Assembly: GCA_002362155.1 (NCBI GenBank)
Contig: DETN01000027.1
Location: forward strand, 1 to 7,823
Direction of reading: 5' to 3'
Length of the DNA: 7,823 nucleotides
Origin: Lachnospiraceae bacterium UBA3287
GTDB taxonomy: Bacteria > Bacillota > Clostridia > Lachnospirales > Lachnospiraceae
Each line of letters begins with the position of its first letter. The stretch's first letter is position 1. The notes beneath the pieces were generated by a model. It searched no databases and was not told the origin of the DNA. It was given only the letters and a program-made list of their open reading frames with translations. A program made the position numbers and the translations under genes. This document shows positions 1 to 3,946 of this stretch, one piece after another.

Positions 1-117
1 GGCACTGTAGCGGATGGGAACAAAGAGAACAAGACATACGATAATGATGACCAGACACAGAAGGATCAGGATCAGAATCCCCAGTATCTTCAGGATCGTG
101 AATAAGATATGCATCAT
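1..117 (-). CDS. DUF2953-like membrane protein, N-terminal fragment (cut by window edge)
   Basis: Only the first 39 codons are present; the gene continues beyond position 1. The translation begins with two consecutive methionines (ATG at 117-115 and 114-112), followed by an unbroken hydrophobic stretch of Leu, Ile and Val of about 28 residues, then FVPIRY. A single N-terminal membrane segment ending in a (L/V)FVP(I/V)RY-type motif is how many clostridial DUF2953 proteins (related to Bacillus YtfI) begin. The call rests on that resemblance and could be wrong because the main domain is outside the window. The first ATG forms a 4-nt ATGA overlap with the stop of the upstream gene. The purine-rich AAAGGAGA lies 4-5 nt before the first ATG and about 7-8 nt before the second, so either start is usable. 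Overlap and shared direction imply cotranscription with the 121-residue gene. In spore-formers, DUF2953 genes often sit beside gerW/ytfJ; that would have to be looked for to the left. Confidence 0.6.
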   Translation of the reverse strand, partial: MMHILFTILKILGILILILLCLVIIIVCLVLFVPIRYSA

Positions 118-479
118 TCACTCTCCTTTCCCGATCCGCCGTCCGTAAAGAATTTCAGGCCGCCCGGGAAAAGGTAGTCTCTGACATTGCAGTTCCCGGT
201 ATGGTCGTAGCATTCCTGAACGATCTGTCTGATCATTTCCACACTGTCCTGGTAGCCTCTGGCGATCCCTATGATATAGGGAGGATGTTCTCTGTACCAG
301 GGCTGTCTGAGATTGATGGAGTGGCAGAATTCCAGCTGGTCGCCGCCCCTCTTTCCGGGGTCTTCGATCAGCATGATCACGAAGATGCTGACCTGGGTGA
401 CCTCTTTTCGGAGATTCTCCTTCACCTTCTCGGAGTCACGGATCAGAGGGCTGATATAGAGCCTGTTATAAAAATACAT
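114..479 (-). CDS. Conserved-looking 121-residue hypothetical protein
   Basis: I do not recognise a named domain. The protein is soluble-looking, without signal peptide or membrane segment. It opens with MYFYNRLYISP, has a charged stretch (residues about 15-27), a short hydrophobic core (VSIFVIMLIE), then a His/Trp/Tyr-rich middle (FCHSINLRQPWYREHPPYIIGIARGY). A helical stretch with MIRQIVQECYD follows, and the C-terminus is Gly/Lys-rich. I recall similar short proteins annotated as hypothetical in Lachnospiraceae, but cannot verify this here. The start at 479 is chosen over an upstream in-frame ATG at 599 for two reasons: AGAAGGGAG (489-497) lies 9 nt before it, and the longer version would begin upstream of the predicted transcription start near 564. 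The gene overlaps the DUF2953-like gene by 4 nt and is the first gene of that transcript. A role linked to sporulation or the envelope is only a guess from that neighbour. Confidence 0.75.
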   Translation of the reverse strand: MYFYNRLYISPLIRDSEKVKENLRKEVTQVSIFVIMLIEDPGKRGGDQLEFCHSINLRQPWYREHPPYIIGIARGYQDSVEMIRQIVQECYDHTGNCNVRDYLFPGGLKFFTDGGSGKESE

Positions 480-523
480 ACCCTCGAACTCCCTTCTGTC
501 CGGAGCCGGAAGCCCCGGAGGTT

Positions 524-560
524 TTCCGGATATATGTATGAAAATATATACAATCCGGAA
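524..560 (-). repeat. Inverted repeat in the 5' leader of the 121-residue gene
   Basis: TTCCGGAT (524-531) is mirrored by ATCCGGAA (553-560), and the intervening AT-rich arms (TATGTAT 533-539 and ATATATA 544-550) can pair further around a short loop. The element starts only a few bases after the predicted minus-strand transcription start near 564, so it would form a hairpin at the very 5' end of the mRNA. It lies in a stretch with five CCGGA copies (500, 506, 515, 526, 555). A 5' stability hairpin or a protein-binding operator are both possible. Confidence 0.55.
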
Positions 561-570
561 GTCCAAAGAC

Positions 571-599
571 ATTATATAATAGAAAAAACCATGGTGCAA
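571..599 (-). promoter_or_regulatory. Sigma-A-type promoter for the 121-residue/DUF2953 gene pair
   Basis: On the minus strand TTGCAC (599-594) and a perfect TATAAT (576-571) are separated by 17 bp. The predicted transcription start is near 564, giving a leader of about 85 nt before the ATG at 479. This agrees with the sigma-A consensus at 10 of 12 positions. Confidence 0.75.
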
Positions 600-614
600 C
601 GCAAAAGATTTCTG

Positions 615-643
615 TTGACAAAGGGTCCTGATTCCAGTAATAT
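615..643 (+). promoter_or_regulatory. Sigma-A-type promoter for rpsT
   Basis: A perfect TTGACA (615-620) and TAATAT (638-643) are separated by 17 bp on the plus strand. The predicted start is near A650, giving a leader of about 82 nt before the rpsT ATG. The -35 box is only 15 bp from the -35 box of the opposite-facing promoter, so the two face apart back to back. A strong promoter suits a ribosomal protein gene. Confidence 0.8.
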
Positions 644-669
644 ACCTTTATGTGCGTAATCGGGAATTC

Positions 670-722
670 GTGTCTCTCCTGATACACATAGTTTAAGGTT
701 AAATATTTCAGTATCATGGAGG
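670..722 (+). promoter_or_regulatory. rpsT leader with potential SD-sequestering hairpin
   Basis: The leader segment TCTCCTGATAC (675-685) can pair with GTATCA-T-GGAGG (711-722). This gives 11 base pairs (one G-U) with a single bulged U717 and a loop of 25 nt. The 3' arm contains the rpsT Shine-Dalgarno GGAGG (718-722). A weaker competing hairpin uses GTGTCTC (670-676) with GATACAC (681-687); it re-uses bases of the 5' arm and would free the SD. Mutually exclusive folds over an SD suggest translational control, perhaps autoregulation by S20. The pairing is visible in the sequence; the regulation is inference. Confidence 0.5.
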
Positions 723-731
723 TATTTTAGA

Positions 732-995
732 ATGGCAAACATCAAATCTGCCAAGAAGAGAATTCTTACCAGCGAGAAGAAAGCTGCTGCCAACAAGGCT
801 GTAAAGTCTCAGGTTAAGACTGCTGTCAAGAAGGTTCGCGCAGCTGTTGAAGCAGGTGACAAGGAAGCTGCAAAGGCTGCTCTGATCAATGCTTCTTCTG
901 TTATTGACAAGGCTGAGACCAAGGGCGTGATCCACAAGAACAACGCTTCCCGCAAGGTTTCCCGTCTCGCTTCTGCTGTCAACAAGATCGACTAA
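732..995 (+). CDS. rpsT: 30S ribosomal protein S20
   Basis: S20 is a small helical, highly basic protein that binds 16S rRNA (5' domain and helix 44) and is needed for proper assembly of the 30S subunit. The 87-residue product has the family's usual length and the diagnostic start MANIKSAKKRI. It has dense Lys/Ala composition throughout, the conserved ASVIDKAETKGVIHKNNA segment (about residues 55-72), and the terminal RKVSRLASAVNKI. The start is fixed by GGAGG (718-722), 9 nt before ATG. It is transcribed alone from the promoter at 615-643 and ends before two terminators, as expected for a monocistronic ribosomal gene. It is the only plus-strand gene here; its codons favour the simple GCT/AAG/GTT set expected of high expression. 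Its leader could regulate translation (see the leader entry). Confidence 0.98.
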   Translation: MANIKSAKKRILTSEKKAAANKAVKSQVKTAVKKVRAAVEAGDKEAAKAALINASSVIDKAETKGVIHKNNASRKVSRLASAVNKID

Positions 996-1005
996 GTATA
1001 TGACA

Positions 1006-1033
1006 TTCCGGTATTTTGACCCGATACCCGGAA
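1006..1033 (+). repeat. Imperfect hairpin after the rpsT stop
   Basis: TTCCGGTAT (1006-1014) can pair with ATACCCGGAA (1024-1033) with one bulged base and a loop of about 9 nt. It lacks a T-tract, so it is not itself a terminator. It lies just before the true terminator and may act as a 3' stability stem. Confidence 0.4.
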
Positions 1034-1043
1034 GTCTTCCCCG

Positions 1044-1072
1044 CCCGGCCCTTTGAGGCCGGGTATTTTTTT
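1044..1072 (+). terminator. Intrinsic terminator of rpsT
   Basis: A perfect 7-bp GC stem, CCCGGCC (1044-1050) and GGCCGGG (1057-1063), encloses a 6-nt loop and is followed by TATTTTTTT (1064-1072). It lies 48 nt after the rpsT stop codon. Confidence 0.92.
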
Positions 1073-1104
1073 GCCGTTTTTCAGGCTGCCAGTTCATTCA
1101 TGCC

Positions 1105-1145
1105 AAAAAGGACAGGCTCCGGTATCCCGGACCCTGCCCTTTTTT
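1105..1145. terminator. Bidirectional terminator between rpsT and the GTPase operon
   Basis: A long imperfect stem (1110-1139, GGACAGGCTCCGG against CCGGACCCTGCC with two mismatches and a TATC loop) is flanked by five A on the left (1105-1109) and six T on the right (1140-1145). It can therefore terminate transcripts from either side. It lies 24 nt past the stop codon of the convergent minus-strand GTPase gene and acts as a second stop for rpsT. Confidence 0.85.
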
Positions 1146-1169
1146 AATCATTTCCTGTTTATGATCTTT

Positions 1170-2126
1170 TTATGCGGAGAAATTGATGATGGGCTCTGCC
1201 GGCTCCTTTGCAGGTTCTACCTTCGTGGCGTTCAGCATGATGCCCTCGCCCTGGTAGGCGTGGAAGTTCTCCTTGGTAATAGTGGCTGTCACCTTCACCC
1301 AGGACCTTTCCTTAAGGGTCCCGGCGTCTTTGTATCTGCAGGCATAGCCCAAAAACTGCATGTCGTTGGCGCAGCAGGTCATGGCCATACGGCCGGGAAT
1401 AAAGTATCCCTCTCCCAGGTCCGGAGGGACCATGGCCATGCCGGTATATCTGACTTCCCTGCCCACATATCTGTCGGGATGCTCCATGGCGTCCAGATAC
1501 CAGATGCCGTAATTGATGCCTTCCAGATCGATGGGCTTTGCGTTGATGTCGAAGGGAAGATCTTCTTCCGTGGTCATATCGATCTCGCCCTCTTCGTCCT
1601 CGAAGATCAGATCTGCCTTCTGGTTGATGGCCTTGATGTTCCTCTTGTAGCTCATCAGGGTCTTCTCGTCGATGCCGTCGCATCTGTTGAGCATGATCAG
1701 CTCGGAATTTCTGAGCTGTTCTGCCAGAAGAGACCGCATGTTGGTGAAATACATGGAGAAGGTAGATGCGTCGATGGTGGTGATCTGCTGCTCCAGCCTC
1801 CATTTTCTGGGAAGCTTAAAGCTCTGGAAGTTCCACATGCCGTTCCATTCGATCAGAATACGGACCGGATTGTATCTGGTCTCGAGGCTCATCATCCTGG
1901 AAGGGGTAAAATCAGAGAGATCGTCGATGACCTCCACTACCGTGTTGGACTGTTCCAGCAGTCCCTTTCCGTATTCCACTTCGCCTTCCTCGCAGAGGAT
2001 GACCAGGGTCTTTCCCGCTGTCTGGAAATAAGGCTGTCCCAGGGTATAGGCAAAGAAAGTAGTCTTGCCGCTGTCCAGAAAGCCGTTGATCACATATACA
2101 GGTTTCTGTCTGTCTCTGCCAAACAT
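1170..2126 (-). CDS. CobW-like P-loop GTPase fused to a TIGR03943/DUF1980-like C-terminal domain
   Basis: This 318-residue protein has an N-terminal CobW/COG0523-like GTPase fold: Walker A GFLDSGKT (15-22), an acidic switch-like CEEGE (45-49), IEWNGMW (92-98) where relatives have ExSG, and NRCD (147-150) as the guanine-specificity motif. The CxCC metal motif of classical COG0523 proteins is absent. A linker rich in Glu/Asp (about 174-195) leads to a C-terminal part (about 210-307) with HPDRYVGREVRYTGMA, GRMAMTCCANDMQFLGYAC and WVKVTATI. To me this matches the terminal domain of the TIGR03943/YcgQ (DUF1980) family, including its paired cysteines (251-252). The start is supported by AAAGGAT about 7 nt upstream. 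The gene lies 21 nt after the His-rich GTPase gene and should be cotranscribed. Family knowledge suggests a role in metal (probably zinc) handling; partner and substrate are unknown. The cell location appears cytosolic, with no membrane segment seen. Confidence 0.85.
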   Translation of the reverse strand: MFGRDRQKPVYVINGFLDSGKTTFFAYTLGQPYFQTAGKTLVILCEEGEVEYGKGLLEQSNTVVEVIDDLSDFTPSRMMSLETRYNPVRILIEWNGMWNFQSFKLPRKWRLEQQITTIDASTFSMYFTNMRSLLAEQLRNSELIMLNRCDGIDEKTLMSYKRNIKAINQKADLIFEDEEGEIDMTTEEDLPFDINAKPIDLEGINYGIWYLDAMEHPDRYVGREVRYTGMAMVPPDLGEGYFIPGRMAMTCCANDMQFLGYACRYKDAGTLKERSWVKVTATITKENFHAYQGEGIMLNATKVEPAKEPAEPIINFSA

Positions 2127-2147
2127 AACTGTATCCTTTCCAAATAA

Positions 2148-3410
2148 TTACTTGTTTCTCCAGAGGTCTGCCAGGGCAGCTTCCTTAAGACCGGAACCGA
2201 TCACGCAGATCTTGCCGGTAACGTCCGGAGCGCCTGTTCTGACTTCTGTCTCGTCGGGAACAAAGTCAAAGTGGATCCATGTACCGTCGACGGCAGGGAC
2301 CATGCCCTTGGATCTGAGAACGATGCCGTAGTCATCATTTTCATTGAAGCGGGCCAGAATGGCTTCCACTTCCTCGATGGTATACTTCTTAGGTGTTTCC
2401 ATGCCCCAGCTCTGGAAGACCTCATCCGCATCGTGGCCGTGATGATGGTGGTGGTGATGGTGGTGGTCATGGGAATCGGAATGATAGATGCGGTTTCCGT
2501 CATCATCCACTTCCACTTCGCTGTGGTGGTCATGATCATGGTGGTGATGATGATGTTCGTGCTCATCCTCGTCATCATCATCGTGATGATGGTGATGATG
2601 CTCATGCTCATCTTCGTCATCATCATCGTGATGATGGTGGTGATGATGCTCATCTTCATCCTCGTCGTCATCGTCGTCGTGATGATGGTGGTGCTCATGC
2701 TCATCCTCGTCATCATCGTCGTGATGGTGATGGTGGTGGTGTTCATGCTCATCTTCGTCATCATCGTCGTCACGGTCAGCCATGACTTCCGCCAGGATCT
2801 GTGCCTGGAGGTCGGACCTGCCTTCGATGGTCTCCAGGACCATCTTTCCGTCCAGATCAGCCAGAGGAGTGGTGATGATGGTAGCCTTTTCATTGTGCTC
2901 TCTGAGAAGAGCCACCGCTTCGTCTATCTTTGCATCGGTCATCTTGTCCGTACGGGTCAGGATGATGGTGCCGGCATGCTCGATCTGGTCGATGAAGAAC
3001 TCACCGAAGTTCTTGATATAGAGCTTTGCCTTGGAACCGTCCACCACGGCCACAGCACTGTTGAGCTCCATCTGGGTATCCTCAGCGGCGCCGCTGACAG
3101 CGGCCATGACTTCGGAGAGCTTGCCCACGCCCGAAGGCTCGATCAGGATCCTTTCGGGTGCGTATGTGGCCATGACTTCACGAAGAGAGGTGCCGAAGTC
3201 GCCTACCAGAGAGCAGCAGATGCAGCCGCTGTTCATCTCACGGATCTCGATGCCGGATTCCTTTAAGAAGCCGCCGTCGATGCCGATCTCGCCGAATTCA
3301 TTTTCAATCAGAACGACTTTGGTACCTGCAAGGGCATCCTTCAGAAGCTTTCTGATCAGAGTCGTTTTGCCTGCGCCCAGAAAACCGGAAACAATATCAA
3401 TTTTTGTCAT
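2148..3410 (-). CDS. COG0523/CobW-family GTPase with an Asp/His-repeat metal-binding insert
   Basis: COG0523 proteins are GTP-hydrolysing metallochaperones or insertases for Zn, Co, Ni or similar metals. This 420-residue copy has Walker A GFLGAGKTT (9-17), NEFGEIGID (37-45), the CxCC metal motif GCICC (62-66), IEPSG (90-94) and TRTD (152-155) in place of the usual NKxD. A large insert (about 212-330) follows: five tandem blocks of the form Asp-Asp-Asp-Asp-Glu-Asp-Glu-His-Glu-His(5-7) at 214-291, then a second His cluster at 310-326. The insert has about 50 histidines. The C-terminal CobW_C-like domain (about 335-420) starts after the insert and reads through intact. The usual family length is nearer 300-400, so the insert accounts for the excess. 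The start is supported by AAAGGAG 8 nt upstream. It precedes the CobW-DUF1980 fusion gene and follows rnpB by about 30 nt. Which metal it carries is not evident; zinc or nickel are reasonable candidates. Confidence 0.93.
   Translation of the reverse strand: MTKIDIVSGFLGAGKTTLIRKLLKDALAGTKVVLIENEFGEIGIDGGFLKESGIEIREMNSGCICCSLVGDFGTSLREVMATYAPERILIEPSGVGKLSEVMAAVSGAAEDTQMELNSAVAVVDGSKAKLYIKNFGEFFIDQIEHAGTIILTRTDKMTDAKIDEAVALLREHNEKATIITTPLADLDGKMVLETIEGRSDLQAQILAEVMADRDDDDDEDEHEHHHHHHHDDDDEDEHEHHHHHDDDDDEDEDEHHHHHHHDDDDEDEHEHHHHHHDDDDEDEHEHHHHHHDHDHHSEVEVDDDGNRIYHSDSHDHHHHHHHHHGHDADEVFQSWGMETPKKYTIEEVEAILARFNENDDYGIVLRSKGMVPAVDGTWIHFDFVPDETEVRTGAPDVTGKICVIGSGLKEAALADLWRNK
2433..2771 (-). repeat. 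In-frame tandem repeat encoding Asp/Glu/His-rich blocks
   Basis: Positions 2538-2771 encode five in-frame blocks of 17, 14, 17, 15 and 15 residues (codons 214-291). The DNA units are similar, not just the protein, and differ mainly in the number of GAT/GAC and CAT/CAC codons, as expected from replication slippage and unequal recombination. A separate nine-His run sits at 2439-2465, within a cluster spanning 2433-2483. The number of blocks probably varies between strains. Confidence 0.9.
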
Positions 3411-3430
3411 ATATGGGACTCCTTTCCTGA

Positions 3431-3436
3431 ATTATA
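3431..3436 (-). promoter_or_regulatory. Possible -10 element just upstream of the GTPase operon
   Basis: A perfect TATAAT (3436-3431) follows the T-rich sequence at the 3' end of rnpB. No recognisable -35 box lies at 16-18 bp, where the sequence is conserved rnpB 3' sequence. Transcription would start near 3424, only about 14 nt before the ATG at 3410. It is either a weak or activator-dependent promoter or a chance match in an AT-rich junction. Confidence 0.3.
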
Positions 3437-3440
3437 AAAA

Positions 3441-3791
3441 ATGAGCAGAGCTGTAAGCCGGGTTATGTCTTGGATGATCATCTATCTAGGACCGCCGTTG
3501 CCGGCGGCCTCGAGCGACCTACCTGAAAGCGGGACGGGCCGCCCCATAGCTTTCGTTCTGGTCTTGCTTCGGATGGGGTTTACATGGCTCACCGTGTTAC
3601 CACGATGACGGTAGTCTCTTACACTGCCTTTCCACCCTTACCGGTCCCGGAGGACCGGCGGTTTATTTCTGTTGCACTGGCCTGGGAGTCACCTCCACCG
3701 GACGTTATCCGGCATCCTGCCCTATGAAGCCCGGACTTTCCTCACCTGCGCCCTTTCGGGACCTGCAGCCGCGATCACCCGCCCTGCTCAT
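3441..3791 (-). ncRNA. rnpB: RNase P RNA (catalytic subunit)
   Basis: This is the catalytic RNA that removes 5' leaders from tRNA precursors, working with the RnpA protein. On the minus strand the conserved GAGGAAAGTCCGGGCT core (3743-3728) and the 3' conserved GACATAACCCGGCTTAC (3469-3453) are both present. ACAGAA (about 3672-3667) and a GGTAAGGGTGGAAAGGC-type segment lie between them. The ends are set by the P1 helix: ATGAGCAG at the 5' end (3791-3784) pairs with CTGCTCAT at the 3' end (3448-3441). The length of about 350 nt is typical. Clostridia usually have the ancestral type A fold, but I have not checked this helix by helix. The promoter is at 3865-3893. No stand-alone terminator hairpin follows, so readthrough into the GTPase genes is possible. 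Confidence 0.95.
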
Positions 3792-3801
3792 AATGTTCCT
3801 C

Positions 3802-3837
3802 AAAAAACAGTGCGGATGCGAAGGACCGCATCCGCAC
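3802..3837 (-). terminator. Terminator-like hairpin between the rnpB promoter and mature rnpB
   Basis: An 11-bp stem (3837-3827 with 3820-3810; GTGCGGATGCG-type arms) with a 6-nt loop is followed on the minus strand by TG and six T (3807-3802). It would stop transcripts from the upstream kinase gene. It also lies inside the transcript predicted from the rnpB promoter, about 10 nt before the mature rnpB 5' end. On the plus strand no T-tract follows. Confidence 0.75.
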
Positions 3838-3864
3838 AGAATTCTGATCATCTTCAAATACTGA

Positions 3865-3893
3865 ATTTTAGACCAGATGGAATCAATTGTCAA
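3865..3893 (-). promoter_or_regulatory. Sigma-A-type promoter for rnpB
   Basis: A perfect TTGACA (3893-3888) and TAAAAT (3870-3865) are separated by 17 bp on the minus strand. The predicted start is near 3859, giving a precursor leader of about 67 nt before the mature 5' end. I found no better promoter closer to rnpB. Confidence 0.8.
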
Positions 3894-3946
3894 CAAAAAT
3901 GAAAATCATTTTCAAAATGCCGGTCTGCCCTTCAGATCCCTGCGGA

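Noticed and set aside
480..599. N-terminal extension of the 121-residue protein up to an ATG at 599
   Set aside because: The extension overlaps the promoter at 571-599, has no ribosome-binding site and an AT-rich, leader-like composition. The start at 479 has a good SD.
1053..2147. Plus-strand 364-codon open frame opposite the CobW-DUF1980 fusion
   Set aside because: It begins inside the rpsT terminator, has no motif, and mirrors a well-supported minus-strand gene.
2538..2771. CRISPR array or non-coding minisatellite
   Set aside because: The repeats are multiples of three, stay in frame within a GTPase gene, have no unique spacers and encode a coherent acidic-His block.
2271..3266. Plus-strand open frame across the His-rich repeat, with long Val/Ile/Met runs resembling membrane helices
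   Set aside because: The hydrophobic runs are the antisense reading of Asp and His codons in the repeat. The real gene is on the minus strand.
3411..3440. Zur-type operator upstream of the GTPase operon
   Set aside because: I looked for an AT-rich palindrome of the Zur/Fur type in the short upstream gap and found none; metal control may act elsewhere.
3672..3902. Short plus- and minus-strand open frames in 3672-3902
   Set aside because: They overlap RNase P RNA and its promoter and have no protein features.
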